This document shows positions 29,572 to 40,653 of a DNA stretch of 64,000 nucleotides, piece after piece. The stretch is taken from assembly GCA_029449235.1 (NCBI GenBank), contig JANATG010000015.1:434001-498000 (forward strand). The letters are read 5' to 3'. How positions within the stretch are numbered: the stretch's first letter is position 1; every line of letters starts with the position of its first letter. This stretch comes from Linnemannia schmuckeri. Lineage: Eukaryota > Mortierellomycota > Mortierellomycetes > Mortierellales > Mortierellaceae. The notes under the pieces are model-generated. The model saw nothing but the letters and a program-made list of their open reading frames with translations. It was not told the DNA's origin and did not search any database. The translations under genes and the position numbers were made by a program.

Positions 29572-32049
29572 ATGACCACAGAGCCAGACTCAAGTCTTCT
29601 TACCCCTCCTCCAGACCCAGAGCATATTCGCAGCGTACTCAGCAAAAACATGGACGCTTACCCCAATCCCCGTACCCTCGACGACTCCTCAGAAGACGAT
29701 GCCCTATACCAGGATCACCTCGACGAGGCCACTACAACAACCACAACCACAACGACCACAACCATGCTGCCCAAGGCTGCCGTCAAGAAGGGACTGAACG
29801 ATCTCGTCGCTCACCACCAGTCTCTCCATCAAAAGCACCAGCCATCGCCTTCCTCTGACGGAAATGGATCTAACGTCGAAGAGACCCTCCACCAATCCAT
29901 TACCCAAAGGGCCTTTGTCGCTCCCGCCGGCGGTCGAGCTCCGCTCGCTTCGTCATTCTCAACCTTATCAGCGCAGTCCCCGGGTCTAAGCACAAATGAG
30001 TCCAACAACCCTAGAATGCGTCTTCCGGATGCGGATCAATCCAGGATAGACACTCCATCCCTGTTGAACGGCAGCTCAAGTGCTACGTCTCTGGCAAGCA
30101 CCCGTTCGAGCACCAGTCCAGGGACCCCCAGCTCCACGGACGGATATCATGCCATCTCGACTATATCTACCGTCACAACCAAGAAACGCAAGGTCCGTCG
30201 TCCCACGTTTGAGGCACGGAGCTCCCGACTGGATCCAGAGATGATGGCCAAGAACGAGGACCCCTTCCGTGGGTTCCACACCCTCTTCTGGATTGTCATG
30301 GGCGCCTATGGGTTGATCACGTTTGACCAGGAATGGACCAGGGTTGGCAAGGCTTTTGGTGGCACTCTGTTCTCTTCATTCTCGCAGGACGCCATCATCC
30401 TCGCAATCAGTGATCTCGGATTGGTGTTCTCAACCGGAATAGCATTCTTGTTGATCAAGGTCATCTCCAAGGGATGGATGAGATACAGGGTCGCTGGCAT
30501 GGTTGTCCAGCACTGCGTCCAAGTCTTGTTTTTGCTCTTTGCCATTGCCTGGACTATCTGGAGGTAAAAGAAATGCCTTTTTTTGTATTTGGTGGCGCTG
30601 TATCGCATGCAAGCTCTCTTTATTGTTGTTTGGACACATGTTTGCTGAAAATTCTTTATTTGTTGACTTGTTACTAACCAATTACCTATGTTGAACAATT
30701 ACAACCATTTAGGGATTGGCCTTGGGTTCAGTCAGGCTTCTTTACTCTCCATGCTATCACCATGCTGATGAAAATCCACTCCTACATTGCCTACAATGGC
30801 GAGCTCTCTGAAAAGCTGATTCAGCTCAAGAAGAGCGAGGCTGCTTATGCTCAGATCAAGAAGGATGACCCCAAGACGACTGATGACGATAGTGACGATT
30901 CCAGATCAGAGAGTTCCAGCCAGACCGACCAGACTAATGATCACGATACGACCGATTCGCCTACAAGCGATAGCGAACAGGACGCCAACCGTCTCCACCA
31001 CCGCCTCGCTTCCGAGGCTGCCGCCGCACTTCTCCAGGATGCCGTCCCCTCCGACTCTGACACCGTCAACGCCAGTCAACTTGCTGCTGAAATCGAGGAG
31101 CTCCGAAGCGACCTCAAGTGCCAGAACGGCGAACTTTGGCCCGCTAATGTAACCGTTGCCAACTTTTTTGACTACTTGATCGTCCCATCTCTTATCTATG
31201 AGCTCCAATACCCACGCACCAGCAGGTACGAAATCACTTTCTTTTCTGTTATTTATGTGAAGATGTGATCGTACGATTAATTGCCATCAAATTAACCTCA
31301 TTCCACCTGCATCCGGCTTTTTTTTTTTTTATGTGTTCGATTAGAATCCGTCCCTTGTATGTGTTTGAAAAGTCTGTGGCCACTTTGGGAACATTCACTC
31401 TGTTGTACCTGACGACGGAGCACTATATTTACCCCGTGGTGTTTGACCCAACCATTTCACCTTTGCGAGCCCTGGTCCTACTCTTGATACCCTTCATGAT
31501 GAACTACCTTATGATTTTCTATATTATTTTCGAGTGCATTTGCAATGCCTTTGCCGAGCTCAGCTGGTAAGCAAACACATCTGGTTTTTATCTTATAAGT
31601 TGTCTTTGTCAACTTTTACTATTCAGTCCAGATGATCTAATCGTTTTGCTTTTGTCGCTTTGAATGATAGTTTCGCGGATCGCAACTTTTATGAGGACTG
31701 GTGGAACTGTGTCAGTTTTGACGAGTGGGCGCGCAAGTGGAATAAGCCAGTGCACCACTTTTTGCTCCGCCACGTGTACGATTCGAGTATCGAATCGTTC
31801 CATCTTTCTAAATCGAACGCGGCATTTGCGACATTCTTTTTGTCGTCGTGCGTGCACGAGTTGGTGATGATGGTGGTGACACGCAAGGTGCGTCTGTATC
31901 TCTTTGTCTTGCAGATGTTCCAGCTGCCCCTGATCTGGATGGGCAACAACAAGACCATTCGGGAAACACCTCGACTTGCCAATGCCCTTTTCTGGATGGG
32001 CATGTTTATGGGTCCGCCTCTTCTCGGTGTCGCTTATTGCTATGCTTAA
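29572..32049 (+). CDS. Sterol O-acyltransferase (ARE/ACAT, MBOAT family)
   Basis: Four exons (29572-30563, 30713-31225, 31345-31566, 31671-32049) give 701 residues. The enzyme esterifies sterols with fatty acyl-CoA in the ER membrane and feeds lipid droplets. The first 200 residues are polar and disordered, with Thr repeats, as in yeast Are1/Are2. The membrane part carries the family motif FYEDWWN near residue 583 and the catalytic His in SSCVHELVM near 639. An acidic insert (about residues 365-430) splits the membrane helices. The start at 29572 has a strong context (GCCATGA); an upstream in-frame ATG at 29308 lies in leader-like sequence. A DGAT1-type acyl specificity is possible, but the pattern looks more like ARE. 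Confidence 0.88.
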
Positions 32050-32148
32050 ACTCTTTTTCCTTTATGACCTTTTTTTTTCTTACTTTATATCCTTCATTTT
32101 CTCACCAAAAATAAAAGCAACACGAAACACCATTTCAAAAATGACATT

Positions 32149-33117
32149 TTATGGTCGTAGCTTTTGTTCGAGGGTTGAAAGGAGTTGTGAAAGGTCCATA
32201 TACCATTTCTTGCCGGTCTCGTACTTTGCACTCCTCAGGGCCGTCTTGAACTCTCCTCCGAGGACATGCAGGTGTAGATGGTCAACTGTGTTAAATGGTG
32301 GGATGTGAAATCCAAGCCTAATAAAAAAAAAGAAGCAAAGCCCATTTTCTGTTAGGAGTGAATTTGTCTCGTCCTTGTCTTTGAGTTGTTATCTCTTGAT
32401 GCACACGTCGCCCTGTACCTGCAGTTTTCTGGTTGGTGATCATGCTCTTTGAGGAGATCGAGCGCTTTGGCCTTCATCCTGAGGAGCAGGTCATGGTCGG
32501 ACGGTTGGACAGTCTTGACGGATTCGATGTGTACCACGGGAATAATGAGAATGTGTGTCTCTGCTGCTGGTTTGATATCGTAGAACGCCACCATCTCGTT
32601 GTCCTATTTGTCATGATGCGCGAAGAAGACGACGAGAGAGAGAAGTTGTACAATACCATTTGTTTAGTGGTGTGCTGAAAGTTTGACTTTCGGCTCGGTG
32701 TGTCTTGAGTAAGCTACGAGTTGGTCACGCAGACAGGTAGACAAATTGGTGTCAAAGAGAGCAAGAGCCCTTTTGGCAACTAAGGTTGACAAACTACTTG
32801 GATTTTCTGTGGTGGTTACTTTTTTTTTTTGGCCAAACAAAAGGTGGAATGTAATAGGGTGCCAGTCGTCGTTATTTGTTCTCTTTACGTCGATATTTTT
32901 GCGTTCTTCCCTCTTCTTTTCCTCCTCTTCTTTCCTTCACTTGCCACACCCATCGTCACCGCACCAACAGAAACAGGACCACCGCTGGTAAACAAAAAAA
33001 TGCATCGGCCCTATGTTTTACCTGATAGATCACACGGTCAAGGGTGTTGCCCTGGACGATTTCACAAAAGACACAAGGCCGGCAGAGCAGATTGTTCAGG
33101 AAAGTTTTCCAGGACAT
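32149..33117 (-). CDS. HIT-domain protein, HINT3-like nucleotide phosphoramidase
   Basis: Three exons (33022-33117, 32419-32603, 32149-32317) join to 149 residues, typical for HINT3. The order of motifs is CVFCEI (residue 17 on), YDIKPAAETHILIIP, then GFHIPPFNTVDHLHLHV, with the His triad at about 107, 109 and 111. The enzyme hydrolyses nucleoside phosphoramidates such as AMP-lysine; this activity is inferred from the family. The start at 33117 gives a compact N-terminus; an in-frame ATG at 33186 would add 23 residues. Its stop lies 99 bp from that of the convergent sterol acyltransferase gene. Confidence 0.88.
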
Positions 33118-33425
33118 TCTCCTTGTTGAACTGAAAAGGCAATTGGGCCGAAGTGGCAGCACACAGGACACAGGGATGAGACACAACTTGTCGGTTATGA
33201 ATGAACAACAACCAACGACAAGTGGAATGAGCAGAAGAGAGTGAGGAGAGGGGGCAGGGTGGAATGAGAAACAAAAGAGGAATGAATGAGTTGGTGCTTC
33301 TGACTGTACAGGAAGGACGGGAAGGTGGCTATTTCACGTTCTTTTGTAGTCAGCAATACAGGCAAAGCCAGCCAACCATGGTGTCTTTCCTGTTGCTGTC
33401 GTTCTGTCCTCCCCCAACCAACCCC

Positions 33426-33474
<49 letters not shown>

Positions 33475-33785
33475 TTTTTTCGCTTTTGTTCTTCGTTCTC
33501 CTTAACGAACTTCTCTTTCCTTTCTTCTTTTTACTTACATCAACGTCAATAGCCCTTACATCACCAACAACTAGGCAACCAACAACAACCAACCACACAC
33601 CCAACGGCATTCACAGACAGGACAATACTCGCTATAGGAGAACACACCCGTTTCGAACCACAGCCAACAACGCAACACCAACATCACAAGCAATAGCAAC
33701 AACAACCAGCAACAACACATTTCACACAAAAACCCCATTTAAACAACAACCAGCACAGAACAGAGTACAATATAACACAACAGAC
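33118..33785. other. Divergent promoter region with a 42-nt T tract
   Basis: The region between the HINT3-like gene and the EI24-like gene holds a run of 42 T (33430-33471) on the plus strand. A CA- and AAC-rich leader (33560-33780) follows directly before the start codon. No gene is seen. Open frames through the T-run encode poly-Phe and are not credible. Confidence 0.65.
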
Positions 33786-34973
33786 ATGGTTCTTCCAGCT
33801 CCAGCTTACCCCGTCATGGGCGTGGTCTACCTGACCCGCAACATCCAGCTACTCGGCCCCCAGTTCATTCGCTCACTCGCCTGGGCACTAGGAGTCGCCG
33901 TATCGACCATTACCCCATTAATCGCCCTCACGTTCAAATCGCAACAAAGGCTTATCACAAGCGTCATCGACACGGCATTCCCACGTATCGCAGGGATGAA
34001 GATCCTGGGTATCGGGATCCAGACCTGGTCGACCATGTTCCTAACAATGGGTGAGTCCTCACTCCTGGTTGGAATCATCATGGGCGAGCTCTTCAAGAAA
34101 GAGCGTTCTAAGGGACTCTTCCAGACCGTCTTGAACAAGGAGGGGAACGTCCATGTGGGACCTTTGGCCCAGGTGACCGAGAACGGCGGCATTGTGGTCT
34201 CGTCTAAGATTGCAGCTGGGGAGCATTCTTCTGTTTCTTCGCGGCTCCATCAACAACAACATAAGATCATGGATAAGGCCTCGGCGTCGACGTCGCATTA
34301 TGGACAACGGATGGGGCTTTGGCTGGTCACTCTGCCCCTCAACTTTGTCCCCGTCGCAGGACCTCTCGCCTTTTGCTACCTAAATGGCAAAGTTCGCAGT
34401 CGTTATGTCCATCGACAGTACTTTGACATGAAGGATATGACTCAAAAGGAGCGCGACGACTGGATCCAAACCCGCAAGGTAATAGCAGCCGACTGGCATG
34501 TTTTTCACAGAAAACTATTCCTTTTTTTATCTCGTTGGTTTCGTCATACGACTAATGCCAAGGCAACTTTTTTTTTGACGGAACAATAGTCTCAATACAC
34601 GACGTTTGGAGTCATTGCACAAGGACTTGAACTGATTCCATTTATTGGGATCCTCTTTGGCTTTACCAACACCATTGGGTAAGTTCACTCGTTCCATTTG
34701 CACGAGCTTCAAACAAAGCAGGATAGACAGAGGAGTAAAAGAGGCGTTTATTTGTGATCCAATGGCTCTTCATGAAAGTGACAACGTGGCTAGTGAGAGA
34801 AAAGAGGTAAATCGTTTGCACATTCCTTATTTGACGGCAATTGTACTCACAGCTAGTTTCTTTTTCTTATCTCTACGACTTTCTAGTGCTGCTTTGTGGG
34901 CTGCCGACTTGGAGCGTCAACAACACGAGCTTCGCAGCAGGAAGCTTCGGGAAACAAACGCTGCTTCTATGTA

Positions 34974-34974
<1 letters not shown>
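33786..34974 (+). CDS. EI24/RRT8-like multi-pass membrane protein
   Basis: Three exons (33786-34478, 34590-34678, 34887-34974) join to 289 residues. The layout matches fungal EI24-domain proteins related to yeast Rrt8 and Lds1/Lds2: an N-terminal AYPVMGVVYLTRN, hydrophobic segments around residues 30-55 and 75-105, LWLVTLPLNFVPVAGPLAF near 180, and the C-terminal block LELIPFIGILFGFTNTIG followed by AALWAADLE. Rrt8/Lds proteins localise to lipid droplets and act in spore-wall formation. Whether this protein does the same is unknown. The two last introns fall on either side of the conserved C-terminal block. A run of 29 T begins 3 bases after the stop. Confidence 0.7.
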
Positions 34975-35006
<32 letters not shown>

Positions 35007-35334
35007 GATTCGATCCCCTATGCGGATATAACCTTCTTCAAGAACTCATTTTTACCTGAACCCTTTCTCTCTTCTATCTACCTTGTACAATATTCTTCCT
35101 TTCGCTTTTTGCGCACCATGATGTGCGCTTTTCTTCTTTGTTGTGCCTGGTATGGTTTCAAGGATTTCAAACAACAATCAACAAAACAATCACTCCCCAC
35201 TCTTTTTTTTTCAGACCCCTTCCTTTTCTCCTTTTTTATGTCCATTTTTTTGCCCCAAAATATTACCCTACAAGACTACATAGTGCAGCACCAAAAAGTA
35301 AAAACAGCCTCTAATTGAAACCTTCCTACCCCCA
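34975..35334. other. 3' flank of the EI24-like gene
   Basis: This stretch starts with a 29-nt T tract (34978-35006) and is otherwise A/T-rich. No gene is seen. Confidence 0.55.
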
Positions 35335-35495
35335 AATTTCGCCCAGTGCTATTCCATATGCTTTTCCGGTGCGGCCATTGAATATTTGTGGCTCAAAGTT
35401 CACAGGAGAATGCGTTTTTGTCCAACAAAAAAGAGCGCGTTATGAGCAAATAGTAGTGTAGAAAAAGAGAATAGAGACCGAGTATTGGACGTTGC
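35335..35495 (+). repeat. Diverged copy of the 3' flank of the beta-helix gene
   Basis: About 135-160 bp match 37649-37784, starting at AATTTCGCCC and ending near GACCGAGTA. This copy has an extra 20-30 bases near 35400. The other copy lies directly downstream of the beta-helix gene stop. This suggests that a further copy of that gene once stood here. Confidence 0.75.
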
Positions 35496-35596
35496 ATATA
35501 CCTTCACCTACAGGACGCAAACGATAATTCTAAGTGTTAGGGTGATTAGTTGCCAAACAGGAGTAGTTGTAATTCCTTATTTTTTTCCTAAGGGGC

Positions 35597-36090
35597 GAAT
35601 GCAGTTTGTCAAAAGTACAAGGAATGGACTGTAAACGATTGGGCGCGAGTTATCTGGTCGGGTGAGGCCTAGGTTAACAGGATCTGCTCTGACGTTCTTC
35701 AGTGGGTTTGGGACGATGTCCTGGGTCCGATAGCCCAGCACTCAGTTCAAGGTACCAAATTTGGAGGTGAAAATGTGATGGTATGGTCGTGCATATCATG
35801 GAGCGGACCCGGCTATATTGCCAAAATCGATGAGACTTTGGACTCACCTCTCTAAATTCAGATTTTCTAGGAGGATCTGCAAATGTCCATTGACGAATGG
35901 AACTTCGTCCGAGACGAGTTGGGCCTTTCAGCACGACAATGATCCGAAGCATACCGTCAAGGCTACCAAGGTGTACTTGAAATCAGTGGGCTTGACAGAG
36001 GAGGATGGAGCGCTTTTGTACTAGCCAGAACAGCCTTCTGTGGCGGTTTGTCAAGTCTTCGTCGCCGAATTCTTAAAACAAAAGCTGTGG
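35597..36090 (+). mobile_element. Tc1/mariner transposase relic
   Basis: Fragments in several frames match the middle of a Tc1-type transposase: EWTVNDWARVIWSGE, then FGGENVMVWSC and GPGYIAKIDET, then WAFQHDNDPKHT. In active elements the first motif reads WSDE, so the first catalytic Asp has become Gly here. The second motif keeps DNDPKH. Frameshifts and in-frame stops separate the pieces, and a stop at 36022-36024 falls where the WP.QSPDLNP block would begin. Terminal inverted repeats were not found. The element is dead. Confidence 0.8.
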
Positions 36091-36299
36091 CGGTGGTTGC
36101 AAAATTCTTTTCCCCCCTTTTTTGATCTGATCCATGTTACACCTCTTATTTAATTAATCTTACGGAGACAAAGAGGTTGTCAATTTTTTTTGCTATGTTC
36201 TAAAAGAGAGAAGCAGTTGCTGGGACAAGTGTCCAACAAGTCGAGAATAAAAGGTGGAGTAGGGTTTTTTTTCTAGTCCTTGGGGTTTTAATTACTTTC

Positions 36300-37513
36300 T
36301 TATTTATGTGAATAGTAATGAATAAAAGGAACCCACTCATCCATATAGTAAAAGTTGTGGTTATAGTTATCCTCTATCATCTCCATCCCCATCTGCATAT
36401 ACTCCTTAGGCATCGTGTTGATAACGTGGCAGTTGGGACAAAAGTAGGCTGCTACGAAGCTTAAACTGCTCCCGGAGGTCATAAGATACTTTGAGGCGAT
36501 CAGAAAACGGATCGTCTCCTCTGTCGACTCCACGTTGTGATACCGTGCATCCGGGAGAGCTCGCTTTATATCCCGCAGCCGCTTCCAATTGCTCCACGAC
36601 CAGATAGAGGGTTGATAGTAAATGAAATGTACCTTGTTGGAGGGAAGTGATATAGAGAGTTTTCGTCTCATTCCTTCAATGATCCTGACGTAGGTCTCAG
36701 GCTGCTCCGAAACCGTGATGTCGCCAAGCCGAATGTGAATCGCCAGACGTTCCACTTGCTCGACTTTGTGTTGTCCTTGTCCTTGCACTGTCGATTCCTT
36801 GGCCTGCAGCAAATCACGGATGTCCCTCGTAGCATTGAAGAATGAAAAGCTCGCAAGGAAACAGTTGGGGTCTGGTCTGGGGTTATCCTCGGGACAGTTG
36901 TAAGAGTTACGTCCTCCGAAGCCGAGCAGCGGTCTCCTCAACTCGAACTCGTTCATCTGGGCGTAAGCCTTGGCGGTCGTATCTCGATAATTGTATACTG
37001 GTATCCACAGGTTCAAATTCATCTCAAAGCCTTGACCGTTTGGCTCTGTCGCAAGCTCTTGAGGTACAGGGTATCGCTGTCGAAGGAGATCTCCTAACCA
37101 CTCCAGGTCGGCTTGCCGGAAGTTGTGGACAAACGTCTTCTCATTGAAGACATACTGGAGACCGTTGCTCTTGGCGAAATAGATACCCATCAGGAGCTCA
37201 CTGAACTTGTGTCCCATTCCTTGATTCGCAAAGTCATGTGTGAAGTATTTCAGTTCAGACAGAGGAACTTTGTTGGGGAGTTGAGGGATGGGGTCCTTAA
37301 CAATCTTGTCGGATCTGGTAGAGCGCAATTCAGGCACACTGCGGAGTAATGACAATATACTAGTTAGGACCCTGAGTCGCAGAGTTTTAAGGGACCAGAC
37401 TGGAAAAGAATCCATAATGTCACTTACAATACGAAATGTAAAACGATGAATGCTGAGAGTAGCAACCAGAGAAGCAGGTAGCGCTTCCTGAGAAATAGTG
37501 CCTTTGACATCAT
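36300..37513 (-). CDS. Type II membrane glycosyltransferase, fucosyltransferase-like
   Basis: Two exons (37428-37513, 36300-37338) join to 374 residues. The first exon encodes a signal anchor: MMSKALFLRKRY, then a hydrophobic run of about 18 residues. The 89-bp intron has a GTAAGT donor, a CTAAC branch site and a CAG acceptor. The lumenal part has NQGMGHKFSE near residue 66, HIRLGD near 226 and a late TSGSSLSFVAAYF motif. HxRxGD with a late S-S-F pattern is found in alpha-1,2- and alpha-1,6-fucosyltransferases and O-fucosyltransferases. Donor and acceptor sugars cannot be read from the sequence. A longer unspliced frame exists (start 37622) but lacks the membrane anchor and is probably false. 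Confidence 0.65.
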
Positions 37514-37648
37514 TGTTCGTTGAATGATCATTGATGATGTGTGTCAGTATATAGGAAAGGACCGCTGAGGGAGCCATGGCGACCTTCTTGAGATCAACCT
37601 TCGGCGCACTCTGTGCCGTCACCGTATATATATCAACAAGTTTCCTAT

Positions 37649-37784
37649 AATTTCGCCCAATGCTGTTTCATATGCTCTTCTGGTGCGACCATTGAAAATT
37701 AGTGGCTCAATGTTCAACTAAAAAAGTACGCGTTATGAACAAATAGTAGTGTAGAAAAAGAGGATAGAGACCGAGTACTGGATG
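37649..37784 (+). repeat. 3' flank of the beta-helix gene, duplicated at 35335-35495
   Basis: This is the partner of the copy at 35335-35495. It lies between the start of the glycosyltransferase gene and the stop of the beta-helix gene, both on the minus strand. Confidence 0.75.
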
Positions 37785-37792
37785 TCGTTTTA

Positions 37793-40653
37793 TTACCAGG
37801 TATCTTCCTCACTGACTTCGTCCTCGTCATCGTTGAGGAGGTGTCCGTACCCGTGCTCTCTGATCTCTGATTCCATCCTCTGGATATCCTTCTGCAGCTG
37901 CTCAATACTTGCCTCCATCTCGGCTTCATCCTGTTTCTGCTCCTCTTCCCGGTCCTTTTCCAACCTTGACAAAGATTGGATATCCTTACCCGCCAACACA
38001 ATCTCATTCAGCGACAAAAACTTCCTCCCCAGTAGTCCCTTATACTGACTCTTCCCCTTCACACCCACAGTCTTCTCTACCCACTCCGCCGCCTTTTCCG
38101 TTCCACCCAACCTAGCCACCAACTGCGCCCAGTACAATGACCTGGGAGTATGTCCGATATCGTAAGGTTCCGGATCAAGGAATGTTGCATCGTAGCCATC
38201 GAATTCTACACCCTTGTCTCCAAGAGTGCCTTCGAAGCCGACGATCCAGTTGGTGGCGCCGGGGGGTGATTGGAAGCGGGCGGGTATGTCGGCGGAGGAG
38301 TGGTACACGACGTGGAAGGCGCCTGCCCAGCCCTGGCCGGAACCCATCCAACCTCGGTTTCGGACGTTGAGATCTGCGCTGTGGATGTTGTCATACAACG
38401 TTCCTGTCGTCCACCGATCTATTTTAAAGATCAACATATGAGAGAGAGAGTTACTTAGAACAGACAGTATGAAAGGAATACACCTATAGCATTGGTCAAT
38501 ATTATAGCTGACTAAATAGAACTTACCATGGGGCCCGGCATCGTTATTGGCACGAACACCTTCCGAATCCACAAACACATTCGGCCCTCGAGTTTTAGCC
38601 CCCGTAATAAAGTCATGCCTCGCATCCTCCGAAAAACATCTCTTCACAAGCCCCATCTGCCCCTGCAACATAAACATATACCTCCTCCCACCCTCTTTCG
38701 GCATCGAAACTGGTTCCAGAACCTCACAATCTTGAATGGTTACATGTTTCGACCCTGGTCCCGCTTTGATACCGGATACGAAATGATGGGTTTTGACATT
38801 GGCGACCCAACAGTTCTCACAATGATCGATCAAGACCGCGAACCAGCCGTGATGTTCGTCGTATGGATTGGAGGGGTCGTGTTGAGAGTAGAGGGCAAGG
38901 TTTTCGAGACCGACGTCGGTGGGGATGTGGGTTTTGCGTTTAAAGTTGTAGACGACTCCAGCACCGTAGACGGGGTCCATGTTCATGACGAGGGGGATGT
39001 CGAGTTGTAAATAGCCCGGAGTCCCATCGGTGTTGATCCCTCCGTCATCATTGTCTTTGGATTGGGAATCTTGGACAGTGATTTGGATCTCTTCAAAGTC
39101 TTTTTGCGCTTCAAAGGGCTGTGGTTTTCCGGTCCTGTTGGTATCTGCGGTGTAGCGGAGGATTGCTTGGGGTCCGTTGATGCTGCTGGCTTGCCGTGTA
39201 TCTTCTATCCATAATTCTTGTTGCTGTTTTTGTTTTTGCGGCTGTTGTCGTTGTTGTGGTGCTCGGAGACTATAGGCATTATTGACGCGTTTCACTTTCT
39301 GTGGCCAACCATTAACAGAAGCAGCAGCAGCGGCGACGACAGCCTTGTTGACAACTTCATCACCAACAGCAGCACCTGAGACGATATTCCCACTGTCGCC
39401 AACCTTCCAATCCCGAAGCTCAATCGCCTTAATCTTGCGCACATACCGCAAATCATACTGCCTCGAATCCCAATCTACCGTCCTCGCCGGATCACCCGGC
39501 CGTTTCGGGATATGATCCATCCCCAACCTCCTTATCCAATTCTTAGATGAATACCGCTCCACCATCACCTGACCACCGACTTTGAAATTCGAAGTATCTT
39601 TGACAGGGAGACGGAATGTGCCGACAGGGATATACTCGTCTGCCACTTGAGTAACTTCATCGTCGAGGATGATGTATGAATTCTTGGGGTAGAGTTCTCG
39701 AGAGCCAATGTTGGCGGCCAAATATTCGGGTGTGGATTGGAAGGATGGGTCCTGTAACCCGTGGAGGTTAATGAAGTCGTGTTTGAACTGCCCCATCGCC
39801 ATCAACACCGTCCCGTCCGGCCCATTCCCCTCACCCCTCAAAACAACACCGGACTGATTCAGGATAAGAGACCCTTGAATGCGATAAATCCCTGCTTGGA
39901 GGAGTACGACCCCGCGAGCTTGGATGGTGGTCTCGGTATCGGGGATAACGACATCTTTGAGCGGTAGGGAGGAGACGTAGTCGATTGCGTTTTGGATCCG
40001 GGCGCGATCGTTGATTCGAGGATCGATGGAGGGTTGGAGGGTGATTGCGATGGGAATTATTGTTGGCAGGGGAATATGACCTCTCCGATAGCCTCTATTT
40101 CATTGAAGGGTTGTTTTTATGTCAATTCATAGGCAGGAAGTGAGTAGTCGCGGTTAGTACTTGTACTCGTGCTTGTTTTTACATGGCGGTGAACCTTTCG
40201 TTTTCTGTAGCGATGTAGCTTTACACTTGACTAAAGTCCGGAATACGGTTCCCCCATTGGTCGGGGGGGAAGGTGGTTGGTGGTGGGATGTATGGCGTTG
40301 CTTGCTCATTGATCAAGTGGCGAGGTGTCCGTTCTTTCTCTGCCGACAACGGTGCCGGTTCTAGGTCATCCAACGCAGAAAGTAAGAAAACAATTAGAGA
40401 GTATTTGACAATATGCAGGGTAGGAGGACTTGTTGAAGTTCTTGGTTTTACCTGATAGTACTACCGGCAGCGGCGAAGGGGGTGGTGGAAGAGATGAAGA
40501 TGAGTCTGGAGTGGTGTTGATATTGACGTCTTCGACAGACTGCGCCCAGGTTAGTGGTTGGTATGAGATCTGGGTGAGGATGATGCTGAAGATGAGGAAG
40601 GCGCGTATAGACCCGCTTGGTCTCTTTGGAGCCGTCCTGGAGTGTTGTATCAT
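37793..40653 (-). CDS. Secreted pectin-lyase-fold (beta-helix) protein
   Basis: Four exons (40452-40653, 40225-40360, 38527-40094, 37793-38418) give 843 residues. The N-terminus is a signal peptide (basic first 16 residues, hydrophobic 17-33, cleavage near TWAQS). After a Ser/Pro linker the mature part has RINDRARIQNAIDYV...GVVLLQAGIYRI and SGVVLRGEG, the start pattern of pectate-lyase superfamily right-handed beta-helices. Glycine- and Asn-rich turns follow (HVTIQDCEV, TRGPNVFVDSEGVRAN). Residues about 785-843 form a Glu/Lys-rich coiled coil and an acidic tail. The substrate is unknown; no catalytic site could be assigned. The last intron is 108 bp and in frame without a stop, so a retained form would still translate. 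Confidence 0.75.

Noticed and set aside
33264..33785. N-terminal extension of the EI24-like frame
   Set aside because: It includes a poly-Phe stretch from the 42-T run and CA-rich leader sequence; the family-like sequence starts at 33786.
37514..37622. N-terminal extension of the unspliced glycosyltransferase frame
   Set aside because: The spliced model gives a membrane anchor in another frame; the extension has no signal or family pattern.
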